Source: Nocardioides baculatus (lineage in GTDB: Bacteria; Actinomycetota; Actinomycetes; Propionibacteriales; Nocardioidaceae). From it: DNA of 64,000 nucleotides. The position numbers and the translations under genes are program-made. Position 1 is the stretch's first letter. Each line of letters opens with the position of its first letter. Below are positions 35,416 through 43,073 of this stretch, piece after piece. The notes beneath the pieces are model-generated. The model was given only the letters and a program-made list of their open reading frames with translations, did no database searches and had not been told where the DNA came from. The stretch lies in contig NZ_JAERSG010000001.1 of the NCBI RefSeq assembly GCF_016735675.1, forward strand, positions 310,001-374,000, written 5' to 3'.

Positions 35416-35943
35416 TCAGGCCCGCGGGTCCCGCCCGGAGAACGCGGCGAGCCGCTCGTACGCCGACGCGTCCGCCGGCACGGACACCTCGGTCCCGAAG
35501 GCACCCCGGCGGTTCTCGTCGGTCAGCCCGCCCTGCATCGCGGCGAGCCCGGTCTCGGCGAGGGAGTCGTCGAGGTCCACCGCACCGCCGGTGCCCTGCA
35601 CGAGGTCCCACGAGTGCACGGCGTACTCCGCGACCTGGAAGGCCGCGTTGCCCTGCTGCTCCTCGGGGAGACCGCGCATCGACTCGAGCAGCTCGTCGGC
35701 CCCGGCGCGGAAGGTGGAGGTCCACTCGCCGTCCGGGACGTCGGGGATCGCGCTCCAGTCCACCTCCTCGCCGCGCGCCATGCGCGCCCACGTGCCCGGC
35801 CCCACGGCGACGTGCGCGGCGAGCTGCCGCACCGTCCAGTCGGAGCACGGGGTGGGGTGGTCGAGGTTGTCGTCGGCAACGGTGCCGAGCGCCCGTTCGG
35901 CCTGGTCGAGCGCCTTCGCCAGCTGGTCCACGGGAGAGTCCAT
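35416..35943 (-). CDS. TIGR03086-type DinB/mycothiol-maleylpyruvate-isomerase-fold protein
   Basis: A 175-residue four-helix-bundle protein. It carries the signature DHPTPCSDWTVRQLAAHVAVG (about residues 28-48), the first metal-binding His region of the TIGR03086/MDMPI_N group, and EYAVHSWDLVQGTG (about 107-120) with the His-x-Trp-Asp metal site. Members are metal-dependent, often mycothiol-using transferases or isomerases, and are abundant in mycothiol-producing actinobacteria. The substrate is unknown. It lies 9 nt after the stop of the upstream LuxR gene on the same strand, so cotranscription is likely. Confidence 0.87.
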   Translation of the reverse strand: MDSPVDQLAKALDQAERALGTVADDNLDHPTPCSDWTVRQLAAHVAVGPGTWARMARGEEVDWSAIPDVPDGEWTSTFRAGADELLESMRGLPEEQQGNAAFQVAEYAVHSWDLVQGTGGAVDLDDSLAETGLAAMQGGLTDENRRGAFGTEVSVPADASAYERLAAFSGRDPRA

Positions 35944-35952
35944 GGCCCCACC

Positions 35953-37356
35953 TCACTCCCGGGACGCCCGGGGCGCAACCCCCTCAGCGGGTACGTCGAC
36001 CGAGCGGAGGTAGGCCAGCACCGCAAGCACGCGGCGGTTGGTGTCGGGCTGCTGGTGGAGCCGGAGCTTGGCGAACACCGAGCCCACCGCCGGCTCGACG
36101 GTCTTCACCGACAGGTGCAGCCGCTCGCAGATCGCGGCGTTGGAGAGCCCCTCGGCCATCAGCTCGAGCACCTCGCGCTCGCGCGGGGTGAGCGCCTCGA
36201 GGTGTCCGGCGCGACGCTCCCGCTCGACCAGCTCGCCGAGGGTGAGGTGCTGGAGCACCAGCGCCGCCTGGGCGGCGAGGTCGTCGAGGATCCGCCCCTC
36301 GGCGGGCGACACCTCGGCGCGGTCCACCGTGAGCGCTCCGACCCGCTCGCCGTCGAGGTCGACCCGCCGGTGCACGCGCGCACCGAGGTCCGCTGTCGCC
36401 ACGGGGGCGGGGTCGTCCGCCCTCGGCGGGTGTACGCCGACCGGGCGGAGCTCGGCGGCCGACCCGAGCCACAGCGTCGCCGGGGCACCCAGTGCCTCCG
36501 ACGTCGCGCGGGCGAGGTCGGTGGGCAGGTCGTCGGCTGCGGGACCGCGACGCGACATCCAGGTCAGGGCGGCGTACGCCGCGGCGTGCCGGCCGTGCAC
36601 CACCGCCAGCCCGGCGACCACCGGGACGAGCGTGACGGCGAGCAGTCCCGGCGTCGGCGAGCGCCACCCGACCAGCCCGACGACCAGCACCAGCGCGGCA
36701 CCGGCGCCGCCCAGGAGCAGCCACGCGAGCTGGAGGCGTACCCAGCCCGTCGCGCCACGCCAGCGCATCCAGATCGCGAGGGGCCACAGCAGCTGGAGGA
36801 CGGCGTAGGACGGGTGGGCCAGCACCGTCCACACGGCGTCGACCACTGCGGGCGGACCCCCGGCGAAGGGGTGCGGGAGCGCCACGCCGGCCGAGGCGTA
36901 CTCCACCGGCCACAGCATCGACAGCGTCGAGCAGACGACCGCGACGGCGACGACGAGCCGGGCCACCGGACGCCACCTCGGCGACGGCAGGCGGCCGTCG
37001 GGGAAGACGAGCACCGCGAGCGTCACGAGCGCGATGTTGGCCGCGATCGGCCAGACGCCGAGCCAGGCGGCCCACTGCACCGCGCCCCGGTCGGTGGCGT
37101 CGGCGGCGTGGGCGAGCTGGCGGCCCCAGAACATCACGGCCGCCATCGCGCCGGCCGCGAGCATCAGCACCCCGACCGGGTGGTCGCGGCGCTGGAGGAG
37201 GACGTAGGCCCCGACGAGGGAGAACGACAGCCCCAGCAGGCCGTTGTGGAGGTTGCTCAGCCAGAGGCCCTCGGCCAGGCCCCACGACACCAGCAGCACG
37301 CACCCGCTCACGACGAGCAGCGGCACGAGGCCGCGCGGGAGCCGGGTGCTGCTCAT
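35953..37356 (-). CDS. Membrane-integrated LuxR-family transcriptional regulator
   Basis: A 467-residue one-component regulator. The N-terminal half holds about eight TM helices (residues 7-265). A GAF-like cytosolic region follows (about 275-385: TLWLGSAAELRPVG, RILDDLAAQAALVLQHL). The C-terminus is a LuxR/NarL HTH, LTPREREVLELMAEGLSNAAICERLHLSVKTVEPAVGSVFAKLRL (about 402-446). There is no receiver domain or kinase. The HTH has VEPAVGS where most relatives have VEXHVXX. Keeping the DNA-binding domain at the membrane suggests direct signal sensing. Start ATG 37356 leaves a short N-terminus before TM1. It is divergent from the membrane gene at 37488. Confidence 0.85.
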   Translation of the reverse strand: MSSTRLPRGLVPLLVVSGCVLLVSWGLAEGLWLSNLHNGLLGLSFSLVGAYVLLQRRDHPVGVLMLAAGAMAAVMFWGRQLAHAADATDRGAVQWAAWLGVWPIAANIALVTLAVLVFPDGRLPSPRWRPVARLVVAVAVVCSTLSMLWPVEYASAGVALPHPFAGGPPAVVDAVWTVLAHPSYAVLQLLWPLAIWMRWRGATGWVRLQLAWLLLGGAGAALVLVVGLVGWRSPTPGLLAVTLVPVVAGLAVVHGRHAAAYAALTWMSRRGPAADDLPTDLARATSEALGAPATLWLGSAAELRPVGVHPPRADDPAPVATADLGARVHRRVDLDGERVGALTVDRAEVSPAEGRILDDLAAQAALVLQHLTLGELVERERRAGHLEALTPREREVLELMAEGLSNAAICERLHLSVKTVEPAVGSVFAKLRLHQQPDTNRRVLAVLAYLRSVDVPAEGVAPRASRE

Positions 37357-37487
37357 GGCGCCATCGTGGCACCGGACGGGCCGGCAGGGCACAGGGTTCT
37401 CCCTGGAACCGGACTCAAACCGGGCCGGTAGCGGAGTCCAGGGTCAACCCCGTGGTCCTCCGCCGGCCGCATCGCCAGCGTGGACGC

Positions 37488-38069
37488 ATGACCATCCTCT
37501 TCGCCGACACCGGCGCCACCCAGGCCACAGCGCCCACCCCGACCGACCGGCTGCTCGCCGGCTCGCTCGCGGTCGCACCCCTCCTCTACCTCGCCGCCGA
37601 CACGACGTACGCCGTCCGCGGCTGGGACGACCCCACCGCCGGGGTGCTGCACGTGCTCGGCGCGATGGCGTACGGCCTCGTCGTCCTGGCCGTCGCGTCC
37701 CGGCTGCCCCGGACCTCCCGCCTGGCCGCGGCGATCGTGCTCACCGGCGTGATCGGCACGGTCGGCAACAGCGCCTACGGCTTCGACGCCATCCATCTCT
37801 CGCTCGGCGACGCCTCGCTCGTCGACCAGCCCGGCGCGGCCAACCTGATCAAGCCGCTCGGCCTCTTCTTCCCGTTGTCCTTCGCCCTCGTCGCGTGGGC
37901 GCTGGCCCGCCTCGGCCACCGGTGGCAGGCGGCGCTCGTCCTCGCGGCCATCGTGGCGTGGCCGATCGCCCACATCGGCAACATCGGCGTCGTGGCCGTG
38001 CCGGTCAACGTGGCGCTCGTCGTCGCCTTCGGCAGCCTGCTGTGGGCCCGTCGCGCTACGACGACGTGA
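37488..38069 (+). CDS. Hypothetical six-TM membrane protein
   Basis: A 193-residue protein with about six TM helices. The N-terminal 20 residues are soluble; helices lie at about 21-40, 52-72, 80-100, 125-150, 155-170 and 172-190. The loop GNSAYGFDAIHLSLGDASLVDQPGAANLI is the only long non-membrane part. I recognise no family motif. It is divergent from the membrane LuxR regulator (131-bp gap) and may be its target. Its last 14 nt overlap the end of the convergent MBL gene. Confidence 0.7.
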   Translation: MTILFADTGATQATAPTPTDRLLAGSLAVAPLLYLAADTTYAVRGWDDPTAGVLHVLGAMAYGLVVLAVASRLPRTSRLAAAIVLTGVIGTVGNSAYGFDAIHLSLGDASLVDQPGAANLIKPLGLFFPLSFALVAWALARLGHRWQAALVLAAIVAWPIAHIGNIGVVAVPVNVALVVAFGSLLWARRATTT

Positions 38070-38841
38070 GGTAGGCCAGCTGGGCGCGGACCGAGAGCTC
38101 GGCCGCACCCCACAGCACCGGGTCGACGTCGGCGTAGACGATCTCGACCACGGCGCGCGCCGGGTCGTCCTGCTCGGGCAGGGTCGCCAGCGCGGCGCGC
38201 ACCTGTTCGAGGCGCTGCTCGCGGTGGGCGAGGTAGAAGTCGATCGCCCCGAGGGCGTCGTCGATGACCGGGCCGTGACCGGGCCAGACCGTGGTGATGC
38301 CCTGCTCGCCGCAGAGCGCGTGCAGGCGCCGGAGGGAGGAGAGGTAGGCCCCCAGCTCCCCGTCGGGGTGGGCGACGACGGTGGTGCCGCGGCCGAGGAC
38401 GGTGTCGCCGGTCAGCACCGCGCGGTCCTGCGGGACCACGAAGGACAGCGAGTCGGACGTGTGCCCCGGCGTCGCGACGACGTGCACCTCGAGCCCGCCG
38501 ACCGCCACGACGTCGCCCTCACCGAGCCCCTCGGAGCCGAGCCGGTGCGCCGGGTCCAGCGCGCGTACGCCGCACCCGTGCCGCTCGGCGTACTCCCGGG
38601 CGGCCTCGCTGTGGTCGGCGTGGTGGTGGGTCAGCAGCACGACCGCGACGTCGCCGGCGGCCGCGTCGATCGCGTCGAGGTGGGCGTCGATCGAGGGACC
38701 GGGGTCGACGACCACCGACCGCGACGAGTCGGGGTCGCGCAGCACCCAGGTGTTGGTGCCGTCGAGGGTCATGATGCTGGCGTTGGGCGCCAGCACGCAG
38801 GTGCCGGTCGCCCCGAACGAGCCCCCGGTCCACGCGCTCAT
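38056..38841 (-). CDS. MBL-fold metallo-hydrolase
   Basis: A 261-residue metallo-beta-lactamase-fold enzyme. The metal-binding motif is HHHADHSEA (HxHxDH, about residues 76-84). A downstream His is in VVATPGHTSDSLSF, and the Asp in AVLTGDTVLG bridges the metals; the last His is in VWPGHGPVI. The TNTWVLRDP start and PGPSIDAHLDAI segment match the RNase Z/glyoxalase II-like hydrolases found next to RidA and Crp in actinobacteria (Rv3677c-like). Substrate unknown. Its ATG overlaps the stop of the 22-codon mini-ORF. Confidence 0.92.
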   Translation of the reverse strand: MSAWTGGSFGATGTCVLAPNASIMTLDGTNTWVLRDPDSSRSVVVDPGPSIDAHLDAIDAAAGDVAVVLLTHHHADHSEAAREYAERHGCGVRALDPAHRLGSEGLGEGDVVAVGGLEVHVVATPGHTSDSLSFVVPQDRAVLTGDTVLGRGTTVVAHPDGELGAYLSSLRRLHALCGEQGITTVWPGHGPVIDDALGAIDFYLAHREQRLEQVRAALATLPEQDDPARAVVEIVYADVDPVLWGAAELSVRAQLAYLTSS

Positions 38842-38906
38842 TCGGGGTCCCTGCGGCGTTGTTCGGGGGAGCGCAGCGGCGGAGAAGAACGTCGTGGGGT
38901 GATCAT
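38838..38906 (-). CDS. 22-residue mini-ORF in junction element copy C
   Basis: A complete 22-codon frame reading MITPRRSSPPLRSPEQRRRDPE. Its ATG overlaps the NUDIX stop (ATGA) and its TGA overlaps the MBL start (ATGA), exactly as in copy B. It differs from copy B by both silent and replacement changes, so selection on the peptide is not obvious. It probably serves translational coupling or mRNA structure between the two genes. Confidence 0.7.
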   Translation of the reverse strand: MITPRRSSPPLRSPEQRRRDPE

Positions 38907-39772
38907 CGTGACGCCATGAGTGCGCTGTAGTGCGGCGGCGTCGAGAGGATCCAGTCGTCCCCGTCGCGCACGACCTCCGGCGTGTAGATGTCGACCGTCC
39001 GGTCGCGCGACTCGCGCAGCACGGCGTCGACGTCGGCGTGCTGTCCGACGTCGAGGCAGGTCAGCCAGGTCGGCGGCATCATCATCATCTGCTGCTGCTC
39101 GACCTGCTCGACGGCATCCATGGCAGCGGTCCACTGCACGGCCGACGATTCCGACGAGACGTCGCGGGTGACCTGGCCCTCGGGCAGGACGGCGACGAAG
39201 AACCACGTGCGGTAGCGACGGGGCTCGAAGACCGGCGTCAGCCAGCCGGACCACGGGCCGAGCAGGTCGGTGCGCAGCACCAGCGACCGCTTCTCGAGGA
39301 ACGCCGTCATCGACAGCTCGCGCGACTCCAGGGCGACGCGGTCGGCCTCCCAGTCGGCACCGGTCGTGTCGGCGACGACCTCATCGGGACCCGCCCCCGC
39401 CAGCAGGACGCCCGACTCCTCGAAGGTCTCGCGCACGGCAGCGCAGACGAGCGCCCGCGCCTTGGGCTCGTCGACTCCGAGCAGCGAGGCCCATTCCGCC
39501 GGCGTCGGGCCGGCCCACAGGCCGCGGTCGACCAGGTCGGCGGCGTAGTCGCGCGGATCGACGCCACCGCCGGGGAAGACGCACATCCCGCCGGCGAAGG
39601 CCATCGAGGTCTGGCGCCGGAGCAGGTAGATCTCCGGACCCGTGGAGGAATCCGCGCCGGGACGCAGCAGGACCACCGTGGCGGCGTCCCGCGGTTCGGC
39701 GGGCGTCGCAGAGCCCTCGGCGTACGACCTGGCCTGGGCGACGAGCGCCTCCGGGAGTGGCAGACGCTCCAT
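38903..39772 (-). CDS. NUDIX hydrolase with insertion in the Nudix box
   Basis: A 289-residue NUDIX-fold protein. The conserved FAGGMCVFPGGGVDPRD (about residues 60-76) is separated from the catalytic RETFEESGVLL (about 112-122) by an insertion of about 30 residues, as in NUDT7/NUDT19-like enzymes. The Glu pair for metal binding is present. An unusual EQVEQQQMMMMPPTW stretch lies near residue 240. Substrate is probably a nucleoside diphosphate linked to another group, perhaps an acyl-CoA. ATG 39772 starts 4 nt after the RidA stop; the mini-ORF overlaps its end. Confidence 0.87.
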   Translation of the reverse strand: MERLPLPEALVAQARSYAEGSATPAEPRDAATVVLLRPGADSSTGPEIYLLRRQTSMAFAGGMCVFPGGGVDPRDYAADLVDRGLWAGPTPAEWASLLGVDEPKARALVCAAVRETFEESGVLLAGAGPDEVVADTTGADWEADRVALESRELSMTAFLEKRSLVLRTDLLGPWSGWLTPVFEPRRYRTWFFVAVLPEGQVTRDVSSESSAVQWTAAMDAVEQVEQQQMMMMPPTWLTCLDVGQHADVDAVLRESRDRTVDIYTPEVVRDGDDWILSTPPHYSALMASR

Positions 39773-39776
39773 GCCC

Positions 39777-40232
39777 TCAGACCTCGACGGTGATCTCGAC
39801 CTCGACGGGCACGTCGAGCGGCAGCACGGCGACGCCGACGGCCGAGCGGGCGTGCTTGCCGGCCTCGCCGAAGACCTCGCCGAGCAGCTCGGACGCACCG
39901 TTGGCGACCTTGGGCTGGCCGGTGAAGTCGGGCGTCGAGGCGACGAAGACGACCACCTTGACGACGCGCTTCACGTCGTCGAGCGAGCCGATCTCGGCCT
40001 TGACCGCGGCCAGTGCGTTGAGCGCGCACTGGCGGGCGCACTCGTAGCCCTGCTCCTCGGTGACCTCGCCGCCGAGCTTGCCGACCGCGATCATCTCGCC
40101 GTCGCGGGCGGGCAGCTGGCCGGCGGTGAAGACGAGGTTGCCGGTGCGCGCGGTGGGCTGGTAGGCCGCGACCGGCGGGACGACCTCGGGGACGGTGATG
40201 CCCAGCTCGACCAGGCGTGCCTCCGCACCCAT
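39777..40232 (-). CDS. RidA-family protein
   Basis: A 151-residue protein of the YjgF/RidA family, trimeric enamine/imine deaminases that remove reactive intermediates made by PLP enzymes. The fold is complete: VPPVAAYQPTARTGNLVFTAGQLP (residues 18-41), NALAAVKAEIGSLDDVKRVVKVVVFVAS (about 71-98) and ARSAVGVAVLPLDVPVEVEITVEV at the C-terminus. The classic catalytic Arg (in R-x-x-V near the end) is not obvious: the segment is KHARSAVGVAVLP, where R-S-A-V may take its place. It matches the Rv3678c-type subgroup next to MBL and DUF4177 genes. Confidence 0.92.
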   Translation of the reverse strand: MGAEARLVELGITVPEVVPPVAAYQPTARTGNLVFTAGQLPARDGEMIAVGKLGGEVTEEQGYECARQCALNALAAVKAEIGSLDDVKRVVKVVVFVASTPDFTGQPKVANGASELLGEVFGEAGKHARSAVGVAVLPLDVPVEVEITVEV

Positions 40233-40233
40233 G

Positions 40234-40386
40234 TCAGGCCTTCGGCTTCTTGAGGAAGGCCACCAGGCCGCCCTGGGCGTTGGTGTGGATGGCCACCAGC
40301 TCCCAGCCGTCCTGGCCGAAGTTGTTGAGCATGAGCGCTTCGTTGTGGAGCGGAATCGGCGCCACCTGGTATTCCCACTGGGTCAT
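40234..40386 (-). CDS. DUF4177 small protein
   Basis: A 50-residue protein, complete from ATG 40386 to TGA at 40236-40234, too short to be noticed by length-filtered gene finding. It begins MTQWEYQVAPIPLHNEAL, has GQDGWELVAI in the middle, and ends with VAFLKKPKA. The WEY-x-V start plus GWELV core is the DUF4177 signature. The RidA start follows its stop after one base (TGACATG). A protein of this type occupies the same place before RidA in mycobacteria. Function unknown; it is the first gene of the DUF4177-RidA-NUDIX-MBL operon. Confidence 0.88.
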   Translation of the reverse strand: MTQWEYQVAPIPLHNEALMLNNFGQDGWELVAIHTNAQGGLVAFLKKPKA

Positions 40387-40478
40387 GGATCGCACCCTAC
40401 TCGGGACCGACGGGCACGCCTCCGCCGTCCTCCCACGGTCGGACGCGCACGGCCGAGCGGCGGTCTAACGTTCGCCCC

Positions 40479-41630
40479 ATGGACCGGCACCCGTGGCGAC
40501 TCGGCCCGCGGGGTCAGCGCTGGTTCGACCGGGCCGCCGTCGGCCTGCTGGTCCTCCTCGCCGCCGGCCACGTGGTCGCCGGCCAGACCGCGTCGACGGT
40601 CTTCACCGTCCTCGAGGCCCTCCCCCTGCTCTGGCGCCGACGGCACGCGTGGCCCGTCTTCCTCGCGGTCGCCGCGGCAAGCCTCGCGCAGGCGGTCGTC
40701 GTGGAGGAGCCGGTCGTCGGGCAGCTCGCCTTTCCCGTCGCCGTCTACTCCGTCGCCCGCTGGGCGCCACGCTGGCAGGGCGTCACCGCACTGCTCGTCG
40801 GGTACGCAGGTGCGCTGGTCGCCTCGGTCCGCTGGCTGCTCGGCTTCGGCGCAGGCGACCTCACACCGGGCAACCTCGCGCCCTATGCCGTGACGATCAG
40901 TGCGATCGTCACGGCTGCCTGGGCGCTGGGGTTCGCCGGGCAGCAGCGCGAGCGGTACGTCGCCTCGCTGGTCGCGCGCGCCGAGCAGGCCGAGCGGATG
41001 GCCGAGCGCGAGGTCGAGCTGGCCGCCCGCGACGAGCGGTCGCGCATCGCGCGAGAGATGCACGACGTCGTCGCGCACGGGCTGTCGGTGATCGTGGTCC
41101 AGGCCGACGGGGCACGCTACGCCGCGGCGAAGGACCCCGACGTCGCGACCGGGACGCTCGAGACGATCTCCACCACCGGACGCGAGGCGCTCACTGAGAT
41201 GCGCCGGCTGCTCGGCCTGCTCCGTGACGGCGACACCGGTGTGGCACCGCAGCCCGGCCTCGACGACGTACGCCACCTGGTGGCCGAGGCGCGCGGTGCG
41301 GGCACGCGGGTCGACGCCGACCTGCCTCCTGGCGGGACCGAGGTGCCCGACGGCGCCGCGCTGGCGGCGTACCGCATCGTGCAGGAGGCGCTCACCAACG
41401 TCCGCAAGCACGCCGGCCCGGGCGCGACCGTCGCGGTGCGCGTCGCCGTCGGGGACGACCTCGAGGTCGAGGTGCGCGACGACGGACGTGGTGCGGCGAG
41501 CAGTGCGTCCGACGGGCGCGGGCTCGGCCTCGTCGGGATGCGCGAGCGGGCCGCCGCGCACGGTGGCGTGCTGGAGGCCGGACCTGCCGCCGGTGGCGGG
41601 TTCGTGGTCTCTGCGAGGCTGCCGCTGTGA
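40479..41630 (+). CDS. NarL-type sensor histidine kinase (HisKA_3)
   Basis: A 383-residue kinase with four to five TM helices in residues 15-155 and little external loop. The dimerisation/phosphorylation box is RSRIAREMHDVVAHGLSVIVVQADG (about 187-211). The ATPase domain has an N-box VQEALTNVRKHAGPGA and glycine boxes VRDDGRGAASS and GRGLGLVGMRERAAAHGG. This DesK-like layout fits membrane-stress or antibiotic sensing. A TAACGT hexamer at about 40467-40472 sits just before ATG 40479, so the message may be nearly leaderless. The response regulator overlaps by GTGA. Confidence 0.94.
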   Translation: MDRHPWRLGPRGQRWFDRAAVGLLVLLAAGHVVAGQTASTVFTVLEALPLLWRRRHAWPVFLAVAAASLAQAVVVEEPVVGQLAFPVAVYSVARWAPRWQGVTALLVGYAGALVASVRWLLGFGAGDLTPGNLAPYAVTISAIVTAAWALGFAGQQRERYVASLVARAEQAERMAEREVELAARDERSRIAREMHDVVAHGLSVIVVQADGARYAAAKDPDVATGTLETISTTGREALTEMRRLLGLLRDGDTGVAPQPGLDDVRHLVAEARGAGTRVDADLPPGGTEVPDGAALAAYRIVQEALTNVRKHAGPGATVAVRVAVGDDLEVEVRDDGRGAASSASDGRGLGLVGMRERAAAHGGVLEAGPAAGGGFVVSARLPL

Positions 41631-42289
41631 GCGCGGTCCGGGTGTTCCTCGTCGACGACCAGCAGATGGTGCGCGCCGGCTTCCGGATGCTCGTCGAGAG
41701 CCAGGACGACATGGTGGTCGTCGGTGAGGCGGGCGACGGCGGCGAGGCACTCGAGCGGCTGGCGGTCACCGCGGCCGACGTCGTGCTGATGGACGTCCGG
41801 ATGCCGCGCCTCGACGGTGTCGAAGCCACGCGTCGGCTGCTCGCGACGCCCGATGCGCCGCGGGTGATCGTGCTGACCACCTTCGACCTCGACGAGCACG
41901 CCTTCGCCGCCATCCGCGCGGGCGCGTCGGCCTTCCTGCTCAAGGACGCCGCGCCGCCCGACCTGCTCGGCGCGATCCGCGCGGTGATGGCCGGCGACGC
42001 CGTCGTCGCCCCGAGCACCACCCGGCGGCTGCTCGACCACTTCGCCGGCCTCCCCGACCAGACCGGTCCGACCGGGGCGGACGACCGCCTCGCCCTGCTC
42101 ACCGAGCGCGAGATCGAGGTGCTGACCCTCATCTCCCGCGGGCTGACCAACACCGAGATCGCGACCGACCTCGTCGTCGCCGAGACCACGGTGAAGACCC
42201 ACGTCGGCCGGATCCTGGCCAAGACCGGCTCCCGCGACCGCGTCCAGCTGGTGGTGCTCGGCTACGAGACGGGCCTCGTCACGCCGTGA
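41627..42289 (+). CDS. NarL/LuxR-family response regulator
   Basis: A 220-residue regulator. The receiver domain has DDQQ (acidic pair), phospho-Asp in VVLMDVRMPRLDG (about residue 55), Thr in VLTTFDLDE, and Lys in AFLLKDAAPPDL. The HTH is LLTEREIEVLTLISRGLTNTEIATDLVVAETTVKTHVGRIL (about 153-193). It starts with GTG overlapping the kinase stop and is its cognate regulator by position. The last 28 nt overlap the convergent TetR gene. Confidence 0.95.
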   Translation: MSAVRVFLVDDQQMVRAGFRMLVESQDDMVVVGEAGDGGEALERLAVTAADVVLMDVRMPRLDGVEATRRLLATPDAPRVIVLTTFDLDEHAFAAIRAGASAFLLKDAAPPDLLGAIRAVMAGDAVVAPSTTRRLLDHFAGLPDQTGPTGADDRLALLTEREIEVLTLISRGLTNTEIATDLVVAETTVKTHVGRILAKTGSRDRVQLVVLGYETGLVTP

Positions 42290-42990
42290 GCCACACGGTC
42301 GAGCCACTCGACCAGCAGCTGGCGCTCCGACGGGCTGAGGACGTCGAGGTCAGGGGCCACCGCACGGAGTGAGACGGCTGCGGTGAGCGAACCGTTCGGC
42401 TCCTCGCGCTGCTCAGGGGCGTCCACCAGGATCGCACCCAGGACGGCGTCGATCATCGCCTCACCGAGCCCCGGGTCACGCTGATCGGCCGGGGTGGCCA
42501 GCAGGGCCTGGATCACGCCGACCCCCGCCGCGTGGATGAGGTCGACGGCCCGCGACTCCGGCACCAGCAGCAGACCGGCGACGGCCAGCCGGTGCACCCG
42601 CGAGGCGAGGACCTCGCGCCCGGCACGCGCAGCCGGCGAGCCGACCACCCGGTCCGGGTCGCTGAGCAACCGGAACACCGCCGGATTCGCGAGGCTGAAG
42701 TCCACCTGGCGTCGCCAGCTGGCCCTCAGGTCGTCCACGGGGTCGACGTCAGCCGCGGACGAGGCTGCCATCTCGGCCGTCTTGTCGGCGACGAAGCTCG
42801 CCATCACGTGCTCGGCGACGGCTTCGAGGAGACCGTCCTTGTCACCGAAGAGGCGATAGATGGTCGGGGCCTGCACCCCGGCGAGCTCGGCGACCCCACG
42901 CGTCGTCATTGCGGTCGGACCACCCTCGCGGAGCAGGCGGGCGGCCCCGTCCACGATGGCCCGTCGCGTGTCCGTGCGTGGTGCGCTCAC
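42262..42990 (-). CDS. TetR/AcrR-family repressor
   Basis: A 242-residue regulator. The N-terminal HTH lies in residues 10-55: RRAIVDGAARLLREGGPTAMTTRGVAELAGVQAPTIYRLFGDKDGLLEAV. The rest is the helical ligand-binding domain with no recognised specificity. Start is GTG 42990 with no evident ribosome site, possibly leaderless. It is divergent from the NmrA-type gene across 83 bp that hold an inverted repeat and a promoter, so it most likely represses that gene and itself. Its 3' end overlaps the response regulator by 28 nt. Confidence 0.92.
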   Translation of the reverse strand: MSAPRTDTRRAIVDGAARLLREGGPTAMTTRGVAELAGVQAPTIYRLFGDKDGLLEAVAEHVMASFVADKTAEMAASSAADVDPVDDLRASWRRQVDFSLANPAVFRLLSDPDRVVGSPAARAGREVLASRVHRLAVAGLLLVPESRAVDLIHAAGVGVIQALLATPADQRDPGLGEAMIDAVLGAILVDAPEQREEPNGSLTAAVSLRAVAPDLDVLSPSERQLLVEWLDRVAHGVTRPVS

Positions 42991-42998
42991 GTAGCAAG

Positions 42999-43049
42999 GA
43001 TAACGGCGTCTTGATATCGACGATCGCGCATGTCTATCGTGGCGTTATC
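42999..43049 (+). promoter_or_regulatory. Promoter and likely TetR operator of the NmrA-type gene
   Basis: A -35 TTGATA (43011-43016) and -10 TATCGT (43035-43040) are separated by 18 bp and read toward the NmrA-type gene. An outer inverted repeat, GATAACG (42999-43005) and CGTTATC (43043-43049), brackets the promoter, and an AT-rich segment makes it stand out from its surroundings. Position between a TetR gene and its divergent neighbour makes it the likely operator. Confidence 0.6.
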
Positions 43050-43073
43050 AACGGTAACAAGAAGGACGTACCA

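Noticed and set aside
37357-37487. tRNA-like sequence in the gap between the LuxR regulator and the six-TM protein
   Set aside because: Short complementary stretches occur (GGTTCTCCCTGGAACC), but no acceptor stem, anticodon arm or T-arm set could be assembled.
39050-39110. Frameshift or sequencing error behind QQQMMMM in the NUDIX protein
   Set aside because: The frame is open on both sides and conserved sequence continues after it, so it appears to be a true low-complexity run.
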